Shown here in pieces: positions 56,231-64,000 of a stretch of DNA of 64,000 bases (positions within the stretch are counted from its first letter, which is position 1; every line of letters begins with the position of its first letter). The position numbers and the translations under genes are program-made. Origin of the DNA: Sphingobacteriia bacterium (lineage in GTDB: Bacteria; Bacteroidota; Bacteroidia; Bacteroidales; UBA7960); assembly GCA_011390785.1 (NCBI GenBank), contig JAABRR010000012.1, forward strand, positions 1 to 64,000. The letters run 5' to 3'. The notes under the pieces were generated by a model. That model was not told where the DNA came from. It worked only from the letters and a program-made list of their open reading frames with translations, and did no database searches.

Positions 56231-58186
56231 ATGAGTAAAAAAGTTTTAAGAATATCAGACACTACTTTGCGGGATGGCCATCAGTCATTGTGGGCAACCA
56301 GAATGCGTACTCAGGACATTCTCAACATAATTGATGTAATTGATAATGTTGGATACTACTCGCTTGAAGTATGGGGAGGAGCCACATTTGATGTTTGTTT
56401 GCGGTTTTTGCGCGAAAATCCCTGGGAAAGAATCCGTCAGATAAAAAGCAAAGCAAAAAACACACCTCTGCAAATGCTTTTAAGAGGACAAAATATTGTT
56501 GGATATAAAAATTACCCGGATGATTTGATTGATCATTTTATCGATACTGCGGTAATAAACGGAATAGACATATTCAGAATATTTGATGCATTAAATGATA
56601 CACGAAATCTCGAAGCAGCTGTTAAATCTGTCAAAAAGCATGGTGGCCATGCTCAGGGTACCTTATCATATACTACCAGTCCTGTTCATACTGTGAAAAA
56701 ATATGTGCAATTTGCCAAAGAACAGGTGCAGTTGGGAATCGATTCTTTATGCATTAAGGATATGGCTGGTATTTTATCACCCGTTCGGAGTAAGGAACTG
56801 GTATCAGCACTAATCGAAGAAATAGATATTCCAATACAATTACATTGTCATTCAACAAGCGGTATGGCTGAAACAGCCTATCTTGAAGGAGTTTGGGCTG
56901 GTGCAGGTGCCATTGATTGTGCTGTAGCTTCGATGGCCGGTTTTTCTTCTCAGCCGCCCGTACAAACTCTACATGCAATTTTTTCAGAAACAGATATGGA
57001 AGTGAATCTGGATATGGATGCCATAAGAAAGGTTAATAAATACTTTGCTGATCTTACGCCAACCCGCTCGAAGGGTAGAGGATATGAGCCTTCCATTGAT
57101 GCGGAGATTCTTGTTCATCAAATCCCAGGTGGTATGATATCCAATTTCCGCTCTCAATTGGAGCAACAGGATGCATTGGATAAGTTGGATGAAGCATTGG
57201 AAGAAGTATCCAGAGTTAGAGAAGATTTGGGATTTCCTCCACTAGTTACTCCTACGAGCCAGATCGTGGGAACACAGGCAGTTATGAATGTGCTATCTGG
57301 AGAAAGATATAAAATTGTACCACAAGAAGTAAAAAACTATGTAAAAGGAATGTATGGTCGTTCTCCGGGGCCCATAAATCCTGATTTTATTAAAAAGATT
57401 CTGGGTGATGAAAAACCTATTAACCATAGGCCTGCAGATGATTTGAAGCCCATACTACCCGAGATAACCAAAAATATTTTACAACCCGAATTAATTCTTC
57501 ATGAAGAAGACATTATTTCTTATGCTCTTTTTCCTGAAATAGCAGTTGAGTTTTTTAAATGGCGGGCCCTACCTGAAAAGCAAAGACCAAAATCTCCTGC
57601 CGATATTGAAATTGAAGAGTTGGAAGCAAATCAAAAGGGAGTAAAACAAACTCCCCCTTTGAAAGCTGCTGCCGTCAATAATGGTATAGAAAAGATTTTG
57701 CATTCCGATGATTATGCCGGTATCAATACCATTTTAGATCGTGCTTCCAGAATGCAAATTAATGAACTCGTTATCAGAAAAGGCGACTTTAATCTGTCAC
57801 TGTTTTCCGGAAATCAGACAAATGGAAGTATGCGGTCAATACCAGCAGAAACGGCATCACCAACTCCAGCAACTGAATTAAGTAAAACGACTTCAGAGCA
57901 GAAGCAACCGGAAGTAGCAACTCCAAAGGCCGAAACTGCAGTTTTGGGCGAAACTATTGACGCTGTTATGGCGGGTACATTCTATCGGTCATCAGGAGAA
58001 AGTATTCCTTCATTTGTAAACGAAGGCGATGAAGTGCAGGCTGGTCAAACAATCTGTATTTTGGAAGCTATGAAACTTTTTAATGAAATACAGGCACCCT
58101 TTAAATGCCGGATTAAGAAAATTCTGGTTGAAAACAGTCAAAAAATTAAAAAGGGAGACCCATTGATGGAGATAGAGAAACTATAG
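56231..58186 (+). CDS. Pyruvate carboxylase subunit B / oxaloacetate decarboxylase alpha with biotinyl domain
   Basis: 651 residues. The carboxyltransferase TIM barrel has RISDTTLRDGHQSLWATRMRT, the metal site in the LHCHSTSGMAETAYLEG region, and the carbamylated-lysine area SLCIKDMAGIL. A middle PYC_OADA domain, a Thr/Pro/Ala-rich linker and a biotinyl domain with ILEAMKLF (biotin on Lys615) follow. It transfers CO2 between biotin and pyruvate/oxaloacetate. Biotin carboxylase and the membrane oadB/G subunits are absent here, so the reaction (PycB, decarboxylase or transcarboxylase) is open. It lies 114 bases after accA. Confidence 0.92.
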   Translation: MSKKVLRISDTTLRDGHQSLWATRMRTQDILNIIDVIDNVGYYSLEVWGGATFDVCLRFLRENPWERIRQIKSKAKNTPLQMLLRGQNIVGYKNYPDDLIDHFIDTAVINGIDIFRIFDALNDTRNLEAAVKSVKKHGGHAQGTLSYTTSPVHTVKKYVQFAKEQVQLGIDSLCIKDMAGILSPVRSKELVSALIEEIDIPIQLHCHSTSGMAETAYLEGVWAGAGAIDCAVASMAGFSSQPPVQTLHAIFSETDMEVNLDMDAIRKVNKYFADLTPTRSKGRGYEPSIDAEILVHQIPGGMISNFRSQLEQQDALDKLDEALEEVSRVREDLGFPPLVTPTSQIVGTQAVMNVLSGERYKIVPQEVKNYVKGMYGRSPGPINPDFIKKILGDEKPINHRPADDLKPILPEITKNILQPELILHEEDIISYALFPEIAVEFFKWRALPEKQRPKSPADIEIEELEANQKGVKQTPPLKAAAVNNGIEKILHSDDYAGINTILDRASRMQINELVIRKGDFNLSLFSGNQTNGSMRSIPAETASPTPATELSKTTSEQKQPEVATPKAETAVLGETIDAVMAGTFYRSSGESIPSFVNEGDEVQAGQTICILEAMKLFNEIQAPFKCRIKKILVENSQKIKKGDPLMEIEKL

Positions 58187-58192
58187 TATCTT

Positions 58193-58711
58193 TTATTCCA
58201 AATTTACATCTAAACCTGCACCTTTGTATGATTTTAATACAGATTGATGCAGGTTTATTTCATTTTTTCTTACCTGGCGAAAATGCTCCATATGCAAAGA
58301 TTCAATCTCCTTTTCGAGCAATGAAAACTCATTCATAAGAAGAAATTTGAACTTTAGCAGGGCACTCAAAGAAAAAGACTTTTTCCAAAGCTCTGTAAAA
58401 TTGTCTATATAGTCAGTAATTTCCAAAATATTATCAGCTATATCATTCTTCATCTCATATAGATTGTTCAAAATTTCTTTCTGTTGGGCAAAATCCACTT
58501 TAGAACTCTTAAGCTCTATTAAAGAAGTAATATGATTTTGAAGTTTTGGAATACCAGTTTCAAGCTTTTGATTGGCATCATAGCATATTTGCCTGAATCG
58601 GGTAAGGAGTATAAGATCAGATTCTACTTTGGCAAAGCCTCTATCCATTGAAGTAAATAATTGGGCCGTACCTTTAATTATTTTTTCAATCCTTATAAGC
58701 TTCGTTCTCAT
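58193..58711 (-). CDS. Hypothetical helical protein
   Basis: 172 residues from the ATG at 58711; the ORF-track start at 58750 is TTG. I do not recognise a family. It is rich in Lys, Glu, Leu and Ile with long amphipathic stretches (TKLIRIEKIIKGTAQLF, KFLLMNEFSLLEKEIESLHMEHF), suggesting coiled-coil helices. There is no signal peptide or membrane helix. It converges on the pycB-type gene with only 6 bases between the stops and no terminator in that gap. Base composition is like its neighbours. Confidence 0.65.
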   Translation of the reverse strand: MRTKLIRIEKIIKGTAQLFTSMDRGFAKVESDLILLTRFRQICYDANQKLETGIPKLQNHITSLIELKSSKVDFAQQKEILNNLYEMKNDIADNILEITDYIDNFTELWKKSFSLSALLKFKFLLMNEFSLLEKEIESLHMEHFRQVRKNEINLHQSVLKSYKGAGLDVNLE

Positions 58712-58750
58712 ATTTAAGCTGTTTTGGTTTGGAGAAACAATATTAAGCAA

Positions 58751-59026
58751 ATAATATCAAATAAAAATTGGGGTTTACCAGTCAGAATTCTTATTATGAA
58801 TGATTAATAATTGTCTTGGAAGGTTAATTTTACTGTTTTAGCCTTTTTAATGTAATTTGAAAATTTAATAAAATCATAATACAATGATTTTATGATTTAT
58901 ACGAATTTTTGTTGATAAGTTTTTACTGATTATTGTTCTATTTAATAGGTTTAATAGGTTCATATTGTTCATGTAATAAATTGTAAGTTAACAGAAATCA
59001 TGAATATGTAAAAAATGCGACATTTA
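58751..59026. other. AT-rich intergenic region upstream of the RNA candidate
   Basis: About 280 bases, very AT-rich, without an ORF. It probably contains the promoter of the hypothetical gene on the minus strand, but no clear box is seen. Confidence 0.35.
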
Positions 59027-59059
59027 TTGCGGTTAAATTAAATAAATAAGTTAACTTTG
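59027..59059 (+). promoter_or_regulatory. Promoter of the RNA candidate (TTG-N22-TAACTTTG)
   Basis: A perfect -7 box TAACTTTG at 59052-59059 and TTG at 59027-59029. The start of transcription is expected near 59065, shortly before the closing stem of the RNA candidate. Confidence 0.6.
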
Positions 59060-59064
59060 ATGCA

Positions 59065-59234
59065 TCCTTTTTTTCCAAACCATGAACCGGGTAATGCCGG
59101 CTATTATTACAGAATCGTTGCTTCAAGGATTTGATCTTTGACAAATGATCTAAGAAGAATAGCGTTTTCAAATTGTTCAGCTGTCATGGCATAATGAAAA
59201 CGGCCGGTGTTGCCCGGGTTTTTTGGTTTTTTTT
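59065..59234 (+). ncRNA. Candidate structured non-coding RNA, about 170 nt, 6S RNA-like architecture
   Basis: There is no ORF. Bases 59085-59102 (AACCGGGTAATGCCGGCT) pair with 59202-59220 (GGCCGGTGTTGCCCGGGTT) through 18 base pairs with one bulge, several of them G-U, and AAACC (59077-59081) pairs with GGTTT (59225-59229) outside. The closed 99-nt interior has a helix CGUUG-CUUC/GAAG-AA-UAGCG and a possible side hairpin GUUUUC/GAAAAC. A run of eight Ts follows. A long closing stem, a large central loop and an upper stem, transcribed from its own promoter, is the 6S RNA plan. The identity is inference; no family motif was checked. Confidence 0.6.
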
Positions 59235-59417
59235 ATGAAAGGTTCGCAAACGATTGCAGCTAATAATTGAATGTAAAAAAACAGGATTATGGTTAAAAAT
59301 TAAAACATAGCTTGATTTTCGCCAAAATATTACCAGCCAATCTCAATTGAGGTTGGTTTTTTATTTGTTCCAGATTTATTTATATTCGTTGCTCCAATTA
59401 TTGTAATATTATTTATT

Positions 59418-60317
59418 TTGAAACATCCTGTTATTGAGTTCAATAAAAGTATGCAAGCCAATATTTCTGGTTTAATAAGACATTATAATAATCAGGCTGT
59501 TTTGCATTTGAGTAGAAAAACCCAGATAAACTATCATGTTCATCAATCAAGGCTTTGTTGTAAAAGAATCAGGAGTATTCTAAGACTGGCCCGACCCGCT
59601 TTAATAAATGATGATTACAGGTTTTTTAACCGGTTTTATCGTGATGCTTCAAGAAGAATTGCTCAGGCTCGCGATTTAACTGCACTTATTGAAACAATTG
59701 ATCTTTTAATATCAGGAACATCGAGTTCGAAACTGGTAATATTTCTTACCAGGGAGAAACACAGGTTATTTATAAAGCGAAAAAACTTGCTTAACAGCAC
59801 AGATTTTAAGAATCAAAAACAAGAGATTTCAGATCTTTTTGTTGCAGCTGAAACGAAATTGGAGAATATCTCTATTAAAGACAATGAAATTACCCTTTTA
59901 GGTAGTGGAATTCTTAACACCTATCATAAAGGTGTTATTTTTTGGGAATTGAATCTGAAGAATAATGATTGTCATTTAATGCATGAATGGAGAAAACAAG
60001 TAAAATATTTCTGGTATCAACTGGTTGTTTTAGAGCCATTATGGCCAGTTATTTTTGAAGCTTTGGCCAGAGAATTTCAAGCTTTAAGTAAACTATTGGG
60101 GCAATACCAGGATCTGACTTTATTGGAAATATATTTAAAAGAACAGCGAGAAAAAATCAATTTTCCCAATGAACTTGCAGTAGGGTTAAGAATTATTACA
60201 TTAAGAAAAAAGGATTTAGCTAAAAGGTCTTTGCATTTGGGTGATAAATTATTTGCTTCACAAAAATGCAAAGGCCTTTCCGGATGGTTTAAATTTCTTT
60301 TAAATACAATAGGTTAG
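59418..60317 (+). CDS. CHAD domain protein
   Basis: 299 residues. CHAD domains are helical bundles with conserved histidines and many basic residues that bind polyphosphate or other polyanions. Seen here: HVHQSRLCCKRIRSILRL and FNRFYRDASRRIAQARDLTALIE in the first half, and HLMHEWRKQVKYFWYQL with LSKLLGQYQDLTLLE in the second, the two-fold repeat of the family. The ORF begins with TTG at 59418; an ATG at 59451 is an alternative. No CYTH domain is fused. It lies about 180 bases downstream of the RNA candidate. Confidence 0.85.
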   Translation: MKHPVIEFNKSMQANISGLIRHYNNQAVLHLSRKTQINYHVHQSRLCCKRIRSILRLARPALINDDYRFFNRFYRDASRRIAQARDLTALIETIDLLISGTSSSKLVIFLTREKHRLFIKRKNLLNSTDFKNQKQEISDLFVAAETKLENISIKDNEITLLGSGILNTYHKGVIFWELNLKNNDCHLMHEWRKQVKYFWYQLVVLEPLWPVIFEALAREFQALSKLLGQYQDLTLLEIYLKEQREKINFPNELAVGLRIITLRKKDLAKRSLHLGDKLFASQKCKGLSGWFKFLLNTIG

Positions 60318-60402
60318 TTAAAACCAGTTACTTTAGGTTTTTTTATCTACCCTATTACCTGTACTTTTAACCCTTGTTTTAAACCTTTAAACCTTAGAAA
60401 CT

Positions 60403-61215
60403 ATGAGAGAGAGACGATTATTTTTTGTATTAATGATTATTTCAGGAATAGTATTTACATCCTGCAAACCAGAACCTGAATGGAGGGCTTTGTATAACGG
60501 TGAAAATCTGGACGGATTTGACACCTATTTAGGTAGATCGCTCGGCGGGGAGTGGGATAGTATTTCGCAGTCAGCAACCACCGAAAGTGTTTTCTCAGTG
60601 GTTGAACAGGATGGTGAAAAGGTTATCCGTATTTCGGGAGAAATTAATGGATCACTGGCAACAAAAGAATCGTTCGAAAACTACCATCTGCGTTTAGTAT
60701 TTAAGTGGGGCGAAACGGTATATTCCCGTCGTAACAGTGGCCTACTTTACCATAGTTTTGGAGATTTTGGTGTGGCTATCGATACCTGGATGACCAACAT
60801 CGAACTTCAGTTGATGCACGAAAATCTGGGCGATACGTACCTAATGATGAACACTGCCTGTGAAACTCCGGCAGAATTAAATGAAGATACCAACCAGTGG
60901 ATTTTTTCGCCTTTTGCAGAAAGGCAGGAGTTTGGGTTGCATGCTAACGGCCCTTTGGTAAGAAAGCTAAAGAATGTTGAAAAACCATTGGGTGATTGGA
61001 ATGTGGTTGATCTTTATTGTTATAATGATGTTGCCGTGCATGTTGTAAATGGCGAAACGGTTATAATTAATTTTAATACTGGTGTATTTGAGAACGATGC
61101 CATTACTCCGCTTACATCAGGAAAAATCCAGATACAATCTGAAGGGGCTGAATTGTTTATTAAAAGCCTTGATATAAAACCCATAAAAGACATTCCAACG
61201 GAGGTTTTGTTGTAA
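60403..61215 (+). CDS. DUF1080 (3-keto-disaccharide hydrolase-like) lipoprotein
   Basis: 270 residues with a lipoprotein signal ending FTSC (Cys21). The DUF1080 jelly-roll starts at EWRALYNGENLDGFDTYLG and continues through the YHLRLVFKWGE and NSGLLYH strands to GKIQIQSEGAELFIKSLDIKPI. Some DUF1080 proteins hydrolyse 3-keto-glycosides produced by Gfo/Idh-type dehydrogenases, and such a dehydrogenase gene is the convergent neighbour. Probably envelope-located; the substrate is unknown. Confidence 0.9.
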   Translation: MRERRLFFVLMIISGIVFTSCKPEPEWRALYNGENLDGFDTYLGRSLGGEWDSISQSATTESVFSVVEQDGEKVIRISGEINGSLATKESFENYHLRLVFKWGETVYSRRNSGLLYHSFGDFGVAIDTWMTNIELQLMHENLGDTYLMMNTACETPAELNEDTNQWIFSPFAERQEFGLHANGPLVRKLKNVEKPLGDWNVVDLYCYNDVAVHVVNGETVIINFNTGVFENDAITPLTSGKIQIQSEGAELFIKSLDIKPIKDIPTEVLL

Positions 61216-61236
61216 ATCCCAATGGAGTTATTTTAC

Positions 61237-61288
61237 AAAGGCCTGTAATTGATCTTTCCTTATTGAAAGTCAGATTCAGGCCTTTTTT
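61237..61288 (+). terminator. Terminator between DUF1080 and Gfo/Idh/MocA genes
   Basis: AAAGGCCTG pairs with CAGGCCTTT, with an inner CTTTC/GAAAG stem, followed by T6. The stop codon of the minus-strand oxidoreductase (61278-61276) lies at the start of the right arm. Confidence 0.8.
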
Positions 61289-62391
61289 ACATTAATTTTT
61301 TTGCCTGTCCGTGCAGCTTCATAAATTGCATCCACTACAAGGATATCTTTAAGGCCTTCTTCACCCGGCACGCGAGGTGTTTCTCCTTTTGAAAAGCTGA
61401 TTGCATCTTCATCCATTTGACGGGCTTGTTGATTAACATTTGGGAAATTGATGTCTCCTTGACTTGACCTGCCCTTTATTCCTCCAAAACCTGAGAAGGG
61501 TTCAAGCTGAAACCAACCCCCTAGGGTAACTACCCGCAAATAGTTGAAACTGGCATGGAAACCGGTAGATAAATTGGCTATAGCACCACCCGGAAATTCA
61601 AGCTGAAATGTAGTTGCTTCGTCAACTTCGGTTATCCTTTCTGCACGGACCTGGTAAGATTGTGCCGTTACACTTAAAGGTTCCAAACCGGTGCTGTAGC
61701 GAGCCGCCTGCAGGGGATAAACTCCCATATCCATCATAGAACCGCCACCCATATCTTTTTTTATTTTCCAGCTTTCAAAATTGTTGTGTCTGTAAGCTGC
61801 ACCACAGGATATGTGAAGCACCTTCCCTAGTTCCTCCTGCTGGCCTAATTGCATAATATGCTGTGTGTTACGTTCATATTGCATACGGTATCCAATGGAT
61901 AATCCAACATTATTTTCCTTACATGCTGCTATCATCTCACGGCACTCTTCTGCGTTCAAGGCCATGGGTTTTTCGCAGATTACATGCTTTTTGGCTTTGG
62001 CTGCTCTTATGGTAAATTCCTTGTGCATGCTGTTTGGAAGCACAACATAGATAATGTCAATATCAGGATTAGATACTATTTCATCAAAGTTTTGATAGTT
62101 GTAAATATTTTTTTGAGGGATGGTATATTTCTCTGCCCAAATTTTTTCTTTTTCGGGCGTGCCGGTAACAATGCCTGCAAGGTATGCTGTTTCGCACTGT
62201 TGCAGGGCAGGAGCAAGAATGTCGGTGCTATACCAACCCAGACCTACCAGGGCAATACCCATCTTTTTCTGTGTGTGGGAGCGTATTGATGGAAAACCTT
62301 GTAAAGAACTACCAAGAATTAACCCAGTGGTGCCCAGGGCAGAAGTTTTTAGAAAAGATCTACGTGTTTGTTCGTTAGAAAGATTATTCAT
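61276..62391 (-). CDS. Gfo/Idh/MocA family oxidoreductase, secreted
   Basis: 371 residues. The N-terminus RRSFLKTSALGTTGLILG is a twin-arginine-like export signal, so the protein is probably exported with its cofactor bound. The Rossmann motif is GIALVGLGWYSTDILAPAL, the catalytic lysine is in VICEKPMALN, and the substrate domain has GGGSMMDMGVYPLQAARY. The family oxidises or reduces sugar hydroxyls, often at C3, with NAD(P). It fits with the DUF1080 gene and the TIM-barrel gene on either side. Confidence 0.92.
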   Translation of the reverse strand: MNNLSNEQTRRSFLKTSALGTTGLILGSSLQGFPSIRSHTQKKMGIALVGLGWYSTDILAPALQQCETAYLAGIVTGTPEKEKIWAEKYTIPQKNIYNYQNFDEIVSNPDIDIIYVVLPNSMHKEFTIRAAKAKKHVICEKPMALNAEECREMIAACKENNVGLSIGYRMQYERNTQHIMQLGQQEELGKVLHISCGAAYRHNNFESWKIKKDMGGGSMMDMGVYPLQAARYSTGLEPLSVTAQSYQVRAERITEVDEATTFQLEFPGGAIANLSTGFHASFNYLRVVTLGGWFQLEPFSGFGGIKGRSSQGDINFPNVNQQARQMDEDAISFSKGETPRVPGEEGLKDILVVDAIYEAARTGKKINVKKA

Positions 62392-62746
62392 ATCGTCAGA
62401 TTTTAGGATTTTTCACTGATAAAGATAGGAATATCTGGTGGTAAAAAGGTATAATATCAAACGGTTAACGGAATTTTCTAAGAAATATTAGCCAAAAAAG
62501 CATTGTGGGCTTTTTGATTTCAGCAGGATATTTTTAGCTCTGGAAATAAAACTGGGAGTAACATTTAAAATCGGAAGTCGCTGTAAATTATTCATATCAT
62601 ATTAGAATTGAAATATAATACTGTTGTTACGAAAGAAAAATATTCTATTAATACTTAGTATGTGTAAAACCAGGCTTTAATTTTTATGCTTATTCACAAT
62701 CTATCCAGTAAGTTTACTTTTGTCAAATCGGGCATCTTCTCAATTG
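62392..62746. other. AT-rich intergenic region
   Basis: About 355 bases upstream of the oxidoreductase gene; no ORF and no clear promoter box seen. Confidence 0.35.
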
Positions 62747-62926
62747 CCGTCAGTTTTAACTGACGGATTAAATGTACACAAACCCACGACGGGACTTTAG
62801 TCCCATTAACAATTAACCTAAGGTAGCAATTGTGCTGCCATCAAATATTTTTCTTTTCTCATAATGTTTGTACAGCGCTGTCTTTTTCTTTTAATTCTTC
62901 CAACCGCCATGTCCCAAAGACGGGAC
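62747..62926. repeat. Cluster of REP-like hairpins
   Basis: Within 180 bases: CCGTCAGTT-TT-AACTGACGG (62747-62766), GGGACT-TT-AGTCCC (62791-62804), GGTAGCA-ATTG-TGCTGCC (62822-62839), the palindrome ACAGCGCTGT (62872-62881) and GTCCC-AAAGAC-GGGAC (62911-62926). Two of the hairpins share the GTCCC/GGGAC sequence. This resembles REP/BIME clusters mobilised by REP-associated tyrosine transposases; no such transposase gene is in the window. Confidence 0.55.
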
Positions 62927-62979
62927 TGCAGTAGAATAAGTTGAGTCAAAAAGCGTAAATATAATTTTTAATGGCAAGA

Positions 62980-63011
62980 TTGCGGATAATCATATTAATT
63001 TTTTACATTCG
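62980..63011 (+). promoter_or_regulatory. Promoter of the TIM-barrel isomerase gene (TTG-N21-TACATTCG)
   Basis: TTG at 62980-62982 and TACATTCG, one base off TAnnTTTG, at 63004-63011 with 21 bases between; about 40 bases upstream of the ATG. Confidence 0.45.
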
Positions 63012-63050
63012 TAATATTAATAACTATTTTCAATTTTACTTAAATTCAAA

Positions 63051-63971
63051 ATGAACCGCAGAGAAACCCTACAAACCCTTGGTATTGCATCAGCAGCTCT
63101 TGTAATGGCTCCTTTAGCCTGCACCCCAACTGATAATAAGAAAAAAACAGATTTTCGCTATTGTTTAAATACCAGTACCATTCGTGGTCAGCAGCAAGGC
63201 CTCGAAAAGGATATTGAAACTGCTGCACGTGCCGGATACGGTGCGGTTGAACTATGGATACGCGATATTGAAATTTATCAAAATGATGGGAAAACCCTTT
63301 CTCAACTTAACAGTTTTATTAAGGATAATGGCCTTGAAGTGGCTAGTGCTATTGGTTTTGCTCCCTGGATGGTTGATGATTCTGCTGTAAGCAAGCAGGG
63401 ATTTGCGCAAATGGAACGAGAAATGGAAATAATGGCTGCTTTGGATTGCAAGCGCATTGCTGCTCCTGCTGCCGGGCAGTTTGTCAATCCAAAACTCGAT
63501 TTATTTGATGCCGGCGAAAAATACGGGCAACTGATCGAATTGGGTCGTAAAACCGGTGTAATGCCGCAACTGGAGTTTTGGGGTGCATCAACAGTGCTTT
63601 CTCATATTGGGCAGATACTAATGATCGGGGCTATTGCCAATAAACCGGATGTAAGATTTCTTCCTGATGTGTATCATATGTTTAGAGGGGGGTCTGGTTA
63701 TGATACATTAAAAATCTTGAATGGTGATATGATCGAGGTATTTCATATGAATGATTTTCCCACCCATATTCAACGAACCGAACAAAAGGATTCCGACCGT
63801 GTATATCCCGGTGATGGAGGAGCACCTATGCAACAGATAATAACAGATTTAAAAAATATGGGTGGAGTAAAATATCTATCCCTGGAGCTTTTTAATCCTG
63901 TCTATTGGGAAGAGGATGCTTTAGAAGTAGCAAGTAAAGGTTTAGAGAAAATGAAAAAATTTTCAGGTTGA
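63051..63971 (+). CDS. Sugar phosphate isomerase/epimerase (hydroxypyruvate isomerase-like TIM barrel), exported
   Basis: 306 residues. An RR-containing signal (MNRRETLQTLGIASAALVMAPLAC) ends with a lipobox-like cysteine at 24, so it is probably an exported lipoprotein. The AP-endonuclease-2-like TIM barrel shows YGAVELWIRDIE, MPQLEFWGAS with a metal glutamate, LPDVYHMFRGGSGYD, FHMNDFP and YLSLELFNP with the last metal glutamate. It is probably a keto-sugar isomerase, epimerase or lyase acting with the nearby oxidoreductase and DUF1080 protein. The stop is 29 bases before the window end. Confidence 0.9.
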   Translation: MNRRETLQTLGIASAALVMAPLACTPTDNKKKTDFRYCLNTSTIRGQQQGLEKDIETAARAGYGAVELWIRDIEIYQNDGKTLSQLNSFIKDNGLEVASAIGFAPWMVDDSAVSKQGFAQMEREMEIMAALDCKRIAAPAAGQFVNPKLDLFDAGEKYGQLIELGRKTGVMPQLEFWGASTVLSHIGQILMIGAIANKPDVRFLPDVYHMFRGGSGYDTLKILNGDMIEVFHMNDFPTHIQRTEQKDSDRVYPGDGGAPMQQIITDLKNMGGVKYLSLELFNPVYWEEDALEVASKGLEKMKKFSG

Positions 63972-64000
63972 TTTAAAATGAGATAAAAATACAGAACTTG

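Noticed and set aside
1-64000. CRISPR array, tRNA or rRNA genes, prophage, complete insertion sequence
   Set aside because: Reading both strands I found no direct-repeat array, no tRNA-like cloverleaf flanked by CCA, no rRNA sequence, and no transposase, integrase or phage structural gene.

Overview
This is a contiguous piece of chromosome from a low-GC member of the Bacteroidota, most likely a Bacteroidales-type anaerobe or facultative anaerobe. The evidence is the recurring promoter signature TTG/TTTG-N19-22-TAnnTTTG, the rpmG-DUF4295-ftsY-rimO gene order, the general scarcity of strong Shine-Dalgarno sequences, the Bacteroidota-type ECF sigma factor, lipoproteins with short lipoboxes, a GH3-serine hydrolase fusion and a DUF1080 protein. 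I see no prophage, CRISPR array, complete insertion sequence, tRNA or rRNA. Most of the window is ordinary core genome, with a few unusual non-coding elements.

Layout. 1-6.1 kb: the 3' end of an iron-containing alcohol dehydrogenase, an orphan ECF sigma factor, a double-AAA CbxX/CfqX-type ATPase, WbqC and signal peptidase I. 6.2-11.3 kb: a minus-strand operon for a sodium:solute symporter, a class III CoA transferase and a two-gene 2-oxoacid:acceptor oxidoreductase. 11.5-13.2 kb: a lipoprotein amidohydrolase. 13.4-18.9 kb: a complete adaptor-RND-TolC efflux operon. 19.1-21.3 kb: a MITE-like hairpin element next to a PgpH-type c-di-AMP phosphodiesterase. 21.6-25.8 kb: an NlpC/P60 peptidase, then thrS-infC-rpmI-rplT, in which infC appears to start at AUA behind a perfect AAGGAGG. 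25.8-33 kb: a lysophospholipase-like hydrolase, a cold-shock protein, a SlyD-like isomerase, rpmG-DUF4295, ftsY, rimO and a dipeptidyl carboxypeptidase. 33-44 kb: the GH3/beta-lactamase fusion and a minus-strand run of sensor, histidine kinase, 3-methyladenine glycosylase, rRNA methyltransferase and MATE pump. 44-54 kb: an FAH-family enzyme, a 3'-5' exonuclease, a lipoyl E2, an unusual GT2 fusion, recR, a K+-dependent membrane pyrophosphatase and nnr. 54.4-58.2 kb: accD-accA-pycB. 58.2-60.3 kb: an unknown helical protein, a candidate structured RNA and a CHAD protein. 60.4-64 kb: DUF1080, Gfo/Idh/MocA and TIM-barrel isomerase genes, with a cluster of REP-like hairpins.

How genes work together. 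The symporter operon looks like uptake, CoA activation and ferredoxin-linked oxidation of a carboxylic acid. The 54-58 kb cluster has acyl-CoA and pyruvate/oxaloacetate carboxyltransferases plus biotin carrier but no biotin carboxylase, so transcarboxylation is a possibility. The last three enzymes fit a 3-keto-glycoside type of sugar processing outside the cytoplasm.

The most notable non-coding signal is a probable structured RNA of about 170 nt at 59.07-59.23 kb. It has its own TAnnTTTG promoter, an 18-bp closing stem and a U-tract, and it resembles 6S RNA in overall architecture.
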